Of a stretch of 64,000 nucleotides of DNA, positions 42,066 to 51,001 are shown one piece after another (position 1 is the stretch's first letter; each line of letters starts with the position of its first letter). The notes under the pieces were generated by a model. That model was not told where the DNA came from, searched no databases, and saw only the letters and a list, made by a program, of their open reading frames with translations. This DNA is from Marinobacter sp. LQ44 (GTDB lineage Bacteria > Pseudomonadota > Gammaproteobacteria > Pseudomonadales > Oleiphilaceae): positions 1,922,001 to 1,986,000 of the forward strand of contig NZ_CP014754.1 of the NCBI RefSeq assembly GCF_001447155.2, in the 5' to 3' direction. Position numbers and translations under genes: made by a program.

Positions 42066-42187
42066 AAGTTATGGCAGCCGCGTTTGTCGTGGCCCTGGTC
42101 ATTGCTTTTTGTGCGCCGGTGGTACTGAACCAGTTTGGCTGGTCCTCTGCGGAACAAGGCAGCTCCACGAGTGTGCGCCTTGACTGA
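42062..42187 (+). CDS. 41-aa predicted membrane or exported peptide in the fdh operon
   Basis: A short reading frame starting with ATGA overlap on the fdhC stop. It encodes MKVMAAAFVVALVIAFCAPV and then a short polar tail ending VRLD. The first 22 residues form one hydrophobic helix, either a small membrane subunit or a signal sequence. Its end overlaps the start region of the TusA-like gene, so it fits an operon gene exactly and spans the space between its neighbours. No family is recognised; translation is inferred from the coupling. Confidence 0.6.
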   Translation: MKVMAAAFVVALVIAFCAPVVLNQFGWSSAEQGSSTSVRLD

Positions 42188-42419
42188 CGAGACAGAGGTA
42201 TACCAGATCGACGCTGTCGGTCTGGTATGCCCGCTTCCGGTTTTGCGTTTCAAAAAACGCACGCAGAACCTGCCCAGTGGGACCCGGGTGGAATTCCTGG
42301 CGGATGATGTCAGCGGCCGTCGCGATTTACAGGCGCTGTGCGAGATCACGGGCCACAGGATTGAATCGGTCCACGAGGAAGATAACGGTGTGATCCGTTA
42401 TCGCATTTGCCTCGCCTGA
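42171..42419 (+). CDS. TusA-like sulfurtransferase
   Basis: An approximately 82-residue TusA-fold protein with the C-P-x-P motif in GLVCPLPVLRFKK and the typical end IRYRICLA. TusA proteins carry persulfide sulfur; here it probably feeds sulfur to the formate dehydrogenase cofactor with FdhD. The start is uncertain: GTG at 42171 or TTG at 42180, both overlapping the 41-aa frame; a long in-frame extension upstream is not credible. It closes the operon. Confidence 0.8.
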   Translation: MCALTDETEVYQIDAVGLVCPLPVLRFKKRTQNLPSGTRVEFLADDVSGRRDLQALCEITGHRIESVHEEDNGVIRYRICLA

Positions 42420-42464
42420 GACCAAGCCCACCGCGTCGGCCCCGGCGATCACGCTTGTGATAGG

Positions 42465-42802
42465 AGTTCACAAAACTCAAACAGAATCCCGAGCTGATTC
42501 CCAATATGGTGTCCGAGATCATCCGCTGGCAAACACCCCTGGCCTACATGCGCCGAGCGGCCAAACCGGACGTAACACTCAACGGCCAGACCATCAAACA
42601 GGGTGACAAGGTGGTGATGTGGTACGCCTCAGGCAACCGGTACGAACGAGCCTTCGAGCAAGACCCGGACCAGTTCATTATTGATCGGAAAAACGTGCGT
42701 AAGCATCTTTCCTTCGGTTTCGGCGTGCACCGCTGCATGGGTAACCGCCTGGCAGAATTGCAGCTCAGGATCTTATGGGAGGAGATACTGAAGGAGGGTT
42801 AA
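42465..42802 (+). pseudogene. CYP153-like cytochrome P450, C-terminal fragment
   Basis: Only the last 110 or so residues of a P450 are present. In frame from about 42465 the sequence reads KLKQNPELIPNMVSEIIRWQ, followed later by the haem-binding loop FGFGVHRCMGNRLAE with the Cys ligand, then LQLRILWEEILKEG. The wording is that of the CYP153 alkane hydroxylase family. The N-terminal three quarters are missing, so this is a remnant. A Met at 42506 could start a 98-residue product but it could not be an enzyme. Confidence 0.8.
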
Positions 42803-42919
42803 CACCGGATGGGCATCACCTGTTAAACTGCTTTCGGAGCATGCCCGCAGGGCGTGCAGTACGCAATCAGGTTTAAAGCTTGTCGGAACGGTTTCAGGGC
42901 GAGCGGGGTTTATTGAACG

Positions 42920-44233
42920 ATGGCAAAGCAACAGGCATTCACTCCAACTCACAAGGTGCTGCTTGGCATCACCGTGCTCATGGTGCTGATTGCCAGCTTC
43001 TGGTCCACGCAAAGCTCATCCGCGAAGATACCCGCCCTTCCGGTTGAGCCCCTGGTTACCCCTACAGATCCCTCTGCCAGCGCTGAGACGCTGCCCGATA
43101 CGCTTGCCGAATCCCGTTCAGACACCCGCACCCAGCACCACGAAGTTCAGCCCGGCGATACCCTGAGCAGTATTTTCAGCCGCCACGGGGCGCCCACGTC
43201 TGATCTGTACAAAATCATGGAAACGGATGTGGAATACCTGGCCCTGGAAACCCTGCAACCCGGCACCCAGCTGCGGCTGACCTTTGACGATCAGGACAGG
43301 TTCACCGAGCTTGCCCTTGTGCTTGATTCCGCCCGAACCGTTTTCTATACCCGCACCGACGATGACCAGTTCGAATACCGACGGATGGAAGCAGACACTC
43401 ATTGGGTGTCTGAAGTGCTGAGGGGTTCCATTGAAGGCAGCTTCTACGTTTCTGCGGTAAAAGCAGGGCTCACCGCGCACCAGATCGCCTCGGTCAACCA
43501 GTTGCTTGAACACCGCCTGAATTTCCGGCGGGATTTACGTGCCGGCGACCAGTTTGCCGTCATCATCAGCCATGAAATGACCGATGATCAAAGCACCGGT
43601 AAAACCCGGGTTGAAGCGGTTTCGCTGAAGCGGGGGAGTCGCACACACACCGCGTTCCGGTTTGAGGACGGCAATTACTACGACCAAAACGGAAAAAGTG
43701 TGCTGCCCGCGTTTCGCCGCTGGCCCACGCAAACCTCCTATCGGGTCAGCTCCCACTTCAACCCGAGGCGGAAACATCCGGTAACCGGTCGTATCTCTCC
43801 GCACAACGGCGTTGATCTGGCCACCCCCATTGGCACCCCCATTTTCAGTACCGGCGATGGCATCGTGCAGCGAGTAGGTAACCATCCTTTCGCAGGCAAG
43901 TACATCGACATCGACCACGGCAACGCTTACAAAACCCGCTACCTGCATCTGCACAAGATTCTGGTCAAGAAAGGACAGTCCATTCAGCGGGGTGAGAGAA
44001 TTGCGCTGTCTGGCAACACCGGGCGCAGCACCGGCCCTCACCTGCATTTTGAGCTGCATGTGAATGGACGGCCGGTGAATCCTCTGAAAGCAGATATACC
44101 TACTGCAGCGGACATCCCCAGTGAACACGCCAAAGCGTTCAAAGAGGACGCTTCCTACAAACTCGCTGTTATGGAGCGGGCGGGTAGTCGTTCGAATCTG
44201 ATGTTGGCGGGTGCTCGGGTTTCGTTTGACTGA
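42920..44233 (+). CDS. mepM: M23 murein DD-endopeptidase (MepM-like)
   Basis: A 437-residue membrane-anchored peptidase. One N-terminal helix (VLLGITVLMVLIASFW) is followed by an OapA/LysM-like region (HHEVQPGDTLSSIFSRHG) and a C-terminal M23 LytM domain. Zinc ligands are visible: His and Asp in PHNGVDLATP, and HLHFELH, with GRSTGPHLHFE typical of active LytM enzymes. It cleaves peptidoglycan cross-links during growth. It stands alone and appears to be a household gene. Confidence 0.88.
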   Translation: MAKQQAFTPTHKVLLGITVLMVLIASFWSTQSSSAKIPALPVEPLVTPTDPSASAETLPDTLAESRSDTRTQHHEVQPGDTLSSIFSRHGAPTSDLYKIMETDVEYLALETLQPGTQLRLTFDDQDRFTELALVLDSARTVFYTRTDDDQFEYRRMEADTHWVSEVLRGSIEGSFYVSAVKAGLTAHQIASVNQLLEHRLNFRRDLRAGDQFAVIISHEMTDDQSTGKTRVEAVSLKRGSRTHTAFRFEDGNYYDQNGKSVLPAFRRWPTQTSYRVSSHFNPRRKHPVTGRISPHNGVDLATPIGTPIFSTGDGIVQRVGNHPFAGKYIDIDHGNAYKTRYLHLHKILVKKGQSIQRGERIALSGNTGRSTGPHLHFELHVNGRPVNPLKADIPTAADIPSEHAKAFKEDASYKLAVMERAGSRSNLMLAGARVSFD

Positions 44234-44289
44234 ACCCGACCTTTCAGCACGGGTAACCATCAACCGCTTATAGCCCAGGGATACTAGCT

Positions 44290-45174
44290 ATGCCCGAAAG
44301 CCTGGCCTGGTTTCCAGACAACCTCAGCCTGCCGGAGTCCGTCTTACCACTGCTGATCAGCACCACGCTCCTGATCCTTGGTGTGATTGCCCTCAGGGTT
44401 GTCATCGCAGGGGTTATCCGGCGCAACGTGGCGTCTTCTGAACTGCGCGGCCGGCTTTTGGTCAATTCCCGAAACGCACTGGTGTTACTGGCGGTGTTCG
44501 GCCTGGTCTTTATCTGGGGCGAGCAGCTTCGCTCCCTGGCCCTGTCGATTGTCGCCATCGCGGTAGCGTTTGTGGTGGCCACCAAGGAACTGATTCTTTG
44601 TGTGTCCGGCTCCATTATCAAAGGCGGTGCCGGCTCATTCAGCATTGGCGATCGTATTCAGGTAAAGGACTTTCGGGGTGATGTGATCGACCAGACCCTG
44701 CTGACCACCACGCTGCTGGAAGTTGGGCCCGGCAAGGCCAGCCATCAGCGCACCGGGCGGATGATCGTGTTGCCCAATGCGTTGTTTGTATCGGAGCCAG
44801 TCACCAATGAGAGCTTCACCGACCACTGGGATTTCCATGTCTTTACTGTGCCTTTCAAACGCGAAGATAACTGGCCAGCGGCCCGGGAGGCCCTGTTAAA
44901 TGCCGCAAACCACCACTGCGAGCCGTACCTGGATACTGCCCGCAAGTACATGAGCAAAGTGGGTACGGCCCGAGGACTGGAGGTGCCCTCTGTCGATCCC
45001 AGGGTCACGATCCAGGCTCCAGCCGCCGGAGAGATTCATCTAACCGTCCGATTACCCACCCGCACTGGGCAACGCAGTTATATCGAGCAGGCCATTCTGT
45101 CAGAGGTTTTTCTGAACAATGATTTTTCTGCCAAGGAAGCAGAGCCCGAAACAAGCAAACCCTCGAAGGAATAG
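44290..45174 (+). CDS. MscS-family mechanosensitive channel
   Basis: A 294-residue small-conductance mechanosensitive channel. Two N-terminal helices precede the pore region (VVATKELILCVSGSIIKGGAGSFSIGDRIQV), followed by the beta domain (TTTLLEV, RMIVLPNALFVSEPVTN) and a C-terminal alpha/beta vestibule domain. It is close in length to E. coli MscS. No operon partner is seen. Confidence 0.85.
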   Translation: MPESLAWFPDNLSLPESVLPLLISTTLLILGVIALRVVIAGVIRRNVASSELRGRLLVNSRNALVLLAVFGLVFIWGEQLRSLALSIVAIAVAFVVATKELILCVSGSIIKGGAGSFSIGDRIQVKDFRGDVIDQTLLTTTLLEVGPGKASHQRTGRMIVLPNALFVSEPVTNESFTDHWDFHVFTVPFKREDNWPAAREALLNAANHHCEPYLDTARKYMSKVGTARGLEVPSVDPRVTIQAPAAGEIHLTVRLPTRTGQRSYIEQAILSEVFLNNDFSAKEAEPETSKPSKE

Positions 45175-45246
45175 TTCAAACTTCCAGTTGTCAAAAATAG
45201 TCGAACCTTGTCGTTTTGATCTGCTTTCAGTGGTCGCATCTGCTGG

Positions 45247-45790
45247 TCAGACCCTCGCAACTAACTTCATACCCCGCTCGCATCCCCCCAGATAGCCGGC
45301 GCCAAAGAGGTTATAGTGATTCAGGTAATGGTAGAGGTTATAGATCTCGCGTTTGGTGGTATAGACCTCTGAGCGAGGATAAACACTGTCATAAGCGCTA
45401 TAAAAGGCCGCACCAAAGCCGCCAAACATTTCCGTCATGGCAATGTCCGCTTCCCGGTCACCCTGGTACACCGCAGGGTCAATTAACCAAGGGCCGTCGT
45501 AATCGAACAACACGTTGCCATTCCACAAATCACCGTGCAGAAGGCTGGGGTGCTCGCAATGGCTGTCCAGCCAGCGGGTAAGCGCAGCGCTACTTTGGTC
45601 AAGAACGCGTTGAAATCTTTCTCGAATAACCGGATCAGCAATCCAGCTGGTGCTGATCGACCTCAGCCACTTGCGGAATTCTCAAATGCTCCACACCAAC
45701 CTGCACCAACGCTTCGCGAAGGCTTTCGAGCCCCTCCGCCTCGCGGGTTAATGCATCAGAAAATCCGGTGGTGTTGGTTTTGACAAACAT
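45247..45790 (-). pseudogene. Fructosamine kinase family pseudogene
   Basis: Pieces of a fructosamine-3-kinase-like protein lie in different frames. From 45790 the strand reads FVKTNTTGFSDALTREAEGL and then EHLRIPQVAEVDQHQL before a stop. After a frame change it reads LLHGDLWNGNVLFDYDGPW, the kinase catalytic block, to LGGCERGMKLVARV at the end. The normal N-terminal 30 residues and a central stretch of about 80 residues are missing. The remnant is not functional. Confidence 0.75.
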
Positions 45791-45799
45791 ATCGGTGCC

Positions 45800-46747
45800 C
45801 TATTGCTGCTGGCGCAGCAAGGCATTCACGGTAAAGGTATACGGCGCGTCTACGCCCAGTTGCTCACACCGGCGCAGCACGGCCCCGGCGATGCTGTCCA
45901 GCTCCAGCGGGCGGCCTTTTTCCTTGTCCACCAGCATGGAGGTTTTGATGGCGTTGAAGTTGCTGATCAGCTCGAACATGTCATCCAGGTCCTTCTGGGT
46001 CAGGTTTACGCCATCCGCTTCAGACGCCTTCACGGTTTCCGCCATCATGCCGTACACCACCTTACCGAACTCAGGGTGATGAGTCAGGCTGCGGGTATCC
46101 AGATGAGTGAGCGCTGACAACGGATTCACTCCATTGTTGATAACCAGCTTGCGCCAGAGTTCATACCGGATGTTTTCGGTCACAGTGGTGGGAATACCGG
46201 CTTCGTTAAAAGCAACTTCCAGAACCTTGAGAAGATCCGCACGCGGGTCGACTTTCGGTTGTTGTGCGGGCCAGGCGCCCATCACGATCTGGGCCACGCC
46301 TTCGGCAAACACCTTACCGGGTTCAGTTATATGGCCGCCAATGCGCACGGCAAGGCCACCGAGCACACGCGCCTCACCCACGACTTCGGCAATCAAGGGT
46401 TCGTTATCAACGCCATTCTGCAATGACAGCACCGGTGCGGAACCGGCACTCAGCCAGTCGCAAAGTTCGGTCATGACGGCACCGGTCGCCGTGGATTTTA
46501 GAGCAATGGCAACCAGATCAAAATCATTCGGATGATAATCCCGAATGAGCGTCTGATGATCACAGGCAGGAAGACCATGCCGGAGCACCTGCCCTTCATA
46601 ATCAACGGTCAGGCCATCCGCTTTCAGTGCCTGAAGGTGATTGCCGCGAGCCGTCAGTACAACCTGGTGGCCAGCTTCAGCCAGCCTTGCGGCGTAGTAG
46701 CCTCCGATACCGCCGGCACCGATCATCAGAATCTTTAATGCAGCCAC
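45800..46747 (-). CDS. 2-dehydropantoate 2-reductase (PanE family)
   Basis: A 315-residue ketopantoate reductase-like oxidoreductase. The NADP-binding motif is IGAGGIGGYYAARL at the N-terminus, with LSLQNGVDNE and the catalytic Lys in ELWRKLVINNGVNPLSAL and the Glu/Asp block LELDSIAGAVLRR. PanE paralogues are common and not all serve pantothenate synthesis, so the symbol is left empty. It lies after the end of the aromatic catabolic operon, on the same strand but 79 bases apart. Confidence 0.85.
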   Translation of the reverse strand: MAALKILMIGAGGIGGYYAARLAEAGHQVVLTARGNHLQALKADGLTVDYEGQVLRHGLPACDHQTLIRDYHPNDFDLVAIALKSTATGAVMTELCDWLSAGSAPVLSLQNGVDNEPLIAEVVGEARVLGGLAVRIGGHITEPGKVFAEGVAQIVMGAWPAQQPKVDPRADLLKVLEVAFNEAGIPTTVTENIRYELWRKLVINNGVNPLSALTHLDTRSLTHHPEFGKVVYGMMAETVKASEADGVNLTQKDLDDMFELISNFNAIKTSMLVDKEKGRPLELDSIAGAVLRRCEQLGVDAPYTFTVNALLRQQQ

Positions 46748-46826
46748 TGCAACCTCGATACGTCAGGATGTTGGTCAGAGAGAGTTCAGGGACAGCTGCC
46801 CAGAGTATATCAGGCCCGCAGCGCCG

Positions 46827-47270
46827 TCAGCTCGTCAGCACCTCCGCTGCAGAAAGGGCGCATTCGATATCCTCATCCTCACTGCCACCAGATACCCCAA
46901 TGCCGCCCACCAGAACGCCCTCCCAGTACAGCGGTACGCCGCCGCCAATCACGGTGAAGTCGCCGGCCTGGTTCAGGCCATCCAGCACCCGGGCAGGGGC
47001 TGAAGCCAGCACGTTTTCAAGATCTACCGTGTTGAGGCCCATACCTGCCGCCGTGATGGCTTTTTTCTGCGACAGCTCGGAAGACACGAGAAAGGAGCCC
47101 GCCATTTTAAGGAAGGCCAACTGACGCCCTGAGGCATCGACAACCGACACCGTCGCCTTGATGCCCAGCCCACTCGCTTTGTTGACGGCCGCCTGAAGCA
47201 GGCTTAACGACGCTTGCTCAGTCAAAGAAAACGAGGGTTGTACGAGTGTGAATTGCTGGTTGTTATCCAT
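46827..47270 (-). CDS. GlcG/HbpS-family heme-binding-like protein
   Basis: A 147-residue protein of the GlcG/HbpS family (LGIKATVSVVDASGRQLAF, GGGVPLYWEGVLVGGIGVSGG). Homologues often close aromatic or glycolate catabolic operons; some bind haem or cobalamin, others have no assigned role. There is no signal peptide. It begins 5 bases after the LigB-like gene, so it is the last gene of the extended dmp operon. Confidence 0.82.
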   Translation of the reverse strand: MDNNQQFTLVQPSFSLTEQASLSLLQAAVNKASGLGIKATVSVVDASGRQLAFLKMAGSFLVSSELSQKKAITAAGMGLNTVDLENVLASAPARVLDGLNQAGDFTVIGGGVPLYWEGVLVGGIGVSGGSEDEDIECALSAAEVLTS

Positions 47271-47275
47271 GGTTG

Positions 47276-47962
47276 CTATCTCATCCAGCCGAAACCCGAC
47301 AGCATCTGTGCCGCATTGTTCATGCCACTGCTGAACATCCGTTGCGGGAACTGCGAGCCCCCCAGACTAAACGCGGCATTGAGCAGGCAAACCGTCGGGT
47401 CATCCAGGCGATTGGTTTGGGCGGAGCCCGCAGCATCACCCTTGAACGACATCACGGCCCCCCACTGCTGATCCTGTGCCCAGGCACTGAGCAACTCCCT
47501 CAAATGCCGGTCGTGCAGGGAAACACCGTCTGCCTCTCTATGGCAAGCCTTGTCATCGAGGCAGATCACAAGGACATCCTGTTCCCGAAGCACCTCCAGA
47601 CACCGCCCGACTCGCCGGTATTCAAGCTCACTCATACCGGTATTAAGGATGAGTTCCGTTAACTCCCCCGGCTCCTCTGCCAGAAGCACCCGGAACAACT
47701 GGTGCCTGCTCGATACGTCCCGTGAATGCACTTCCGGCTCAAAACCCTGGTCTGAGAGCAACGCCTTTATCCTGCCCGCGGTGGAACCGTTGCCTTTAAG
47801 CTGCAGGATTTCCGGGGCATTTTGGCCGGCACTGGAGCTGATCACCACCACGCTTTTGTACTGTTTGCCCCAGATCATCCGTGCAGGCCCTGAGCCGGCC
47901 TGTTCCCGGGACTGGATGTTGTCCGCATCGCAGGAGACAAATAACACTGGAAGTTTGCTCAT
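47276..47962 (-). CDS. LigB/DODA-like protein lacking metal ligands
   Basis: A 228-residue protein. Its sequence follows the type III extradiol dioxygenase (LigB, DOPA-dioxygenase-like) layout: LPVLFVS at the start, SVVVISS, then VGRCLEVLREQDVLVI and a C-terminal LLNAAFSLGG block. The His residues that bind iron or zinc in the family (in the SHGSP, SAHW and LDHG positions) are replaced (SCDAD, SSSAG, VSSRH), so it is probably not an active dioxygenase. The start at 47962 has AAGGAGAAGG upstream. It sits after dmpI in the operon. A binding or regulatory role is possible. Homology is by eye and needs a profile search. Confidence 0.55.
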   Translation of the reverse strand: MSKLPVLFVSCDADNIQSREQAGSGPARMIWGKQYKSVVVISSSAGQNAPEILQLKGNGSTAGRIKALLSDQGFEPEVHSRDVSSRHQLFRVLLAEEPGELTELILNTGMSELEYRRVGRCLEVLREQDVLVICLDDKACHREADGVSLHDRHLRELLSAWAQDQQWGAVMSFKGDAAGSAQTNRLDDPTVCLLNAAFSLGGSQFPQRMFSSGMNNAAQMLSGFGWMR

Positions 47963-47999
47963 GTGCCTTCTCCTTAAAATCCGCAATCATCGCCGGGGC

Positions 48000-48191
48000 T
48001 TATCGCCCCAGCTTTTTCGCCGACTGCCCGCCGATGCCGAAATGTTGCTTGGGCATCTCGTTGAGAATGACACGCACACTTTCGACCGGCGCTCCGAGGG
48101 AACGGACAATGGCGTCGGTTACCTCGTGGATCAGCATCTCCTTTTGCTCGTCGGTACGACCTTCCAGGATGTTGATTTGAGCAACGGGCAT
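48000..48191 (-). CDS. dmpI: 4-oxalocrotonate tautomerase
   Basis: A 63-residue tautomerase. The initiator Met is followed by Pro, the catalytic base after Met removal (PVAQINILEG), and Arg residues for substrate binding follow in VESVRVILNEMPK. It converts 2-hydroxymuconate to 2-oxohex-3-enedioate in the dehydrogenase branch of the catechol meta-cleavage route. It is the last of the canonical dmp genes. Confidence 0.92.
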   Translation of the reverse strand: MPVAQINILEGRTDEQKEMLIHEVTDAIVRSLGAPVESVRVILNEMPKQHFGIGGQSAKKLGR

Positions 48192-48200
48192 AGAGCCTCC

Positions 48201-48995
48201 TTATTCGAACCGGGCCGTGACAGTACCCAGGCCCTGGTAGCGAACGCTGATGTTGTCACCGGCTTCCACGGCGATCGCCGCAGTGATGCCACCGGTCATG
48301 ATGAAGGTACCAGCCGGGATGTGTTCGCCCCGTTCGGCCAGCAGGTTAGCCAGCATGGCGACGCTGGAGGCCGGGTGGCCCAGAACCGCAGCACCGGCGC
48401 CAACATCGACGATCTCACCGTTCTTCTCGACTACTACCCCGAGAGTTTTCAGGTCCAGGTCGGCCACGTTGGCCATGGTGCCACCGGTGATGAAACGGCT
48501 GGAGGAGGCGTTATCGGCCACCACGCTCACCAGGTCAAACTTGAAGTTCTCGTAGCGAGAGTCGATCACTTCCACCGCCGGGATCACGAAATCCGTCGCC
48601 GCCAGTACGTCACCGATATGACAACCCGGGCCGTGCAATGGCGCCTTGGTCACAAAGGCGATCTCGGCTTCGATTTTCGGGTGGATCAGCTCTTTGGTTT
48701 TGACCACACCGCCGTCCGGTGCGCTGAAGTAATCCGCCAGGAAGCCGTAGATGGGGGTTTCCACACCCATCTGAGCCATCTTGGCCCAGGAGGTCAGGCC
48801 CATCTTCATGCCAACTACCTTGTTACCACGAGCTTCCTTACGACGGCGGATTTCCCACTGCACGTCGTAGGCGTCTTCAAAGGTCATATCCGGGTAATCG
48901 TTGGTGACCTTGGTGATGTCGTGGGCTTTCAGTTCGGCATTTTCTACGTGCTCGGCCAGGGCCAGCATCTGTTCATTAGTCAGGGTCTTGCTCAT
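48201..48995 (-). CDS. dmpH: 4-oxalocrotonate decarboxylase
   Basis: A 264-residue member of the hydratase/decarboxylase superfamily. Family blocks include [17 protein letters not shown] and [11 protein letters not shown], with acidic metal ligands in EAEIAF. It decarboxylates 2-oxohex-3-enedioate to 2-hydroxypent-2,4-dienoate and works in complex with the hydratase DmpE. The start overlaps the aldolase stop by ATGA. It is more similar to a decarboxylase than to the hydratase by its length, order and the KMGLTSWAK variant. Confidence 0.92.
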   Translation of the reverse strand: MSKTLTNEQMLALAEHVENAELKAHDITKVTNDYPDMTFEDAYDVQWEIRRRKEARGNKVVGMKMGLTSWAKMAQMGVETPIYGFLADYFSAPDGGVVKTKELIHPKIEAEIAFVTKAPLHGPGCHIGDVLAATDFVIPAVEVIDSRYENFKFDLVSVVADNASSSRFITGGTMANVADLDLKTLGVVVEKNGEIVDVGAGAAVLGHPASSVAMLANLLAERGEHIPAGTFIMTGGITAAIAVEAGDNISVRYQGLGTVTARFE

Positions 48996-50029
48996 GCCTT
49001 TTGCTCCTCTTGCGCCTTCAGCAGGTCCAGCGCCACGTCCACGATCATGTCTTCCTGGCCACCCACCATCCGGCGCTTGCCCAGTTCAACGAGAATATCC
49101 ACGGTCTTCAGGCCATACTTCTGCGCCGCCACTTCGGAATGGCGCAGGAAGCTGGAGTACACTCCGGCATAGCCCAGGGCCAATGTTTCGCGGTCGACGC
49201 GAACCGGGCGGTCCTGCAGCGGGCGTACGATGTCGTCGGCCGCGTCCATCAGGGCGTACACGTCAGTACCGTGGTTCCAGCCCAGCTTGTCGAAGGCAGC
49301 AATGCACACTTCCAGCGGCGCGTTGCCGGCACCAGCGCCCATGCCGGAGAGGCTGGCATCGATGCGGTCACAGCCTTCTTCCACCGCCACCATGGAATTG
49401 GCCACACCCAGGGCCAGGTTGTGGTGGGCGTGGATACCGGTTTGGGTTTCCGGCTTCAGAACGTCTTTTAGGGCCCGGAAGCGGTCACGAATGTCGTTCA
49501 TGTTCATGGCACCGCCGGAGTCGACCACGTACAGACAAGTAGCGCCGTAGTCTTCCATCAGTTTTGCCTGTTCAGCCAACCCTTGCGGGGTTTGCATGTG
49601 GCTCATCATCAGGAAGCCGACGGTATCCATGCCGAGCTTTCTGGCGTGTTCGATGTGCTGTTTGGAGACATCCGCTTCGGTGCAATGGGTGGCGACACGC
49701 ACGATTCTGGCGCCGGCCTTGTAGGCGTTGTCCAGGTCGTGGACGGTGCCAATACCCGGCAGCAGCAGGGTGGCGATCTGGGAATGGGTGACCACTTCGG
49801 CCACCGCCTCGATCCACTCCAGGTCGGTGTGGGCACCGAAGCCGTAGTTGAAGCTGGAGCCTTGCAGGCCGTCGCCGTGGGCGACTTCGATGGAATCGAC
49901 TTTCGCCTTGTCCAGGGCCCGTGCGATGTCCTGCACATTCTTGATGCTGTACTGGTGACGGATGGCGTGGCTGCCGTCGCGCAGGGTCACGTCGGAGATG
50001 TAGAGTTTCTTGCCAGGGTTAACAGTCAT
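48992..50029 (-). CDS. dmpG: 4-hydroxy-2-oxovalerate aldolase
   Basis: A 345-residue HMG-CoA-lyase-like aldolase. The metal and acid-base residues are visible in [14 protein letters not shown] (Arg, Asp, His) and in [11 protein letters not shown]. It cleaves 4-hydroxy-2-oxovalerate to pyruvate and acetaldehyde, which is channelled to DmpF encoded just upstream. The DRE-TIM barrel and the C-terminal communication domain are complete. Confidence 0.94.
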   Translation of the reverse strand: MTVNPGKKLYISDVTLRDGSHAIRHQYSIKNVQDIARALDKAKVDSIEVAHGDGLQGSSFNYGFGAHTDLEWIEAVAEVVTHSQIATLLLPGIGTVHDLDNAYKAGARIVRVATHCTEADVSKQHIEHARKLGMDTVGFLMMSHMQTPQGLAEQAKLMEDYGATCLYVVDSGGAMNMNDIRDRFRALKDVLKPETQTGIHAHHNLALGVANSMVAVEEGCDRIDASLSGMGAGAGNAPLEVCIAAFDKLGWNHGTDVYALMDAADDIVRPLQDRPVRVDRETLALGYAGVYSSFLRHSEVAAQKYGLKTVDILVELGKRRMVGGQEDMIVDVALDLLKAQEEQKA

Positions 50030-50041
50030 GGTTCAATCTCC

Positions 50042-50977
50042 TCAGTTGATCAGTGACTCGGCAATGCGCTCGGCGGTGCCCAGGGCAGCGGAGGTCATGA
50101 TGTCGAGGTTGCCGGCGTAGGCCGGGAGGTAATGGGCGGCGCCTTCGACTTCCAGGAAGATGGAGGTTTTCAGGCCACTGAAACGACCCAGGCCTGGGAC
50201 GTTCATGGGCTGGTCTTCCGGGATCACGTCAAACTGCACTTTCTGCTTGAGGCGGTAGCCGGGCACGTAGGAAGACACGGCTTGCACCATTTCTTCTACA
50301 GACGCTTCCACTTCCGCCTGGTCGGCGGCGTCGGACAGTACGTACACGGTGTCGCGCATCAGCAGCGGCGGCTCGGCCGGGTTCAGGATGATGATGGCTT
50401 TGCCCTTCTGGGCGCCGCCGACCACTTCGATGGCCTTGGAGGTGGTTTCGGTGAACTCGTCGATGTTGGCGCGGGTGCCGGGGCCGGCGGACTTCGATGA
50501 AATCGACGCCACGATTTCGGCGTAGTGCACCTTGGCCACGCGGGAGACGGCAGCCACCATGGGAATCGTCGCCTGGCCACCGCAGGTGACCATGTTGACG
50601 TTACCTTCCTGCAGGTTCTGCTCCAGGTTCACCACCGGGACGCAGTAGGGGCCGATGGCCGCCGGCGTCAGGTCGATGATCTTCAGGCTTTCCTTGTGGC
50701 CCCGCAGGAACACTTCGTTGTGCATGTGAGCACCGGCGGAGGTGGCATCAAACACGATGTCGATGTCGGCAAATTCCGGCATTTTCACCAGTCCGTCCAC
50801 GCCTTCGTGGGTGGTGGCGACGCCCATGCGGTTGGCGCGGGCCAGACCGTCGGATTCCGGGTCGATGCCGACCATGGCGCCCATCTCGATATTCTTCCCG
50901 TTACGCAGAATCTTGATCATCAGGTCGGTGCCAATGTTGCCCGAACCGATGATGGCGGCTTTCAGTTTCTTGCTCAT
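50042..50977 (-). CDS. dmpF: Acetaldehyde dehydrogenase (acylating)
   Basis: A 311-residue NAD-dependent enzyme. GSGNIGTDL near the N-terminus binds NAD, and the catalytic Cys132 lies in [11 protein letters not shown], the same position as in characterised DmpF. It converts acetaldehyde and CoA to acetyl-CoA in a complex with DmpG. It is full length. Confidence 0.94.
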   Translation of the reverse strand: MSKKLKAAIIGSGNIGTDLMIKILRNGKNIEMGAMVGIDPESDGLARANRMGVATTHEGVDGLVKMPEFADIDIVFDATSAGAHMHNEVFLRGHKESLKIIDLTPAAIGPYCVPVVNLEQNLQEGNVNMVTCGGQATIPMVAAVSRVAKVHYAEIVASISSKSAGPGTRANIDEFTETTSKAIEVVGGAQKGKAIIILNPAEPPLLMRDTVYVLSDAADQAEVEASVEEMVQAVSSYVPGYRLKQKVQFDVIPEDQPMNVPGLGRFSGLKTSIFLEVEGAAHYLPAYAGNLDIMTSAALGTAERIAESLIN

Positions 50978-51001
50978 AATCTTGTCCTCTTTCGGTCCGG
51001 A

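Noticed and set aside
47550..49172. A 540-residue plus-strand open frame opposite dmpI, dmpH and the LigB-like gene
   Set aside because: It runs across several well-supported minus-strand genes, including dmpI and dmpH, and has no recognisable domain.
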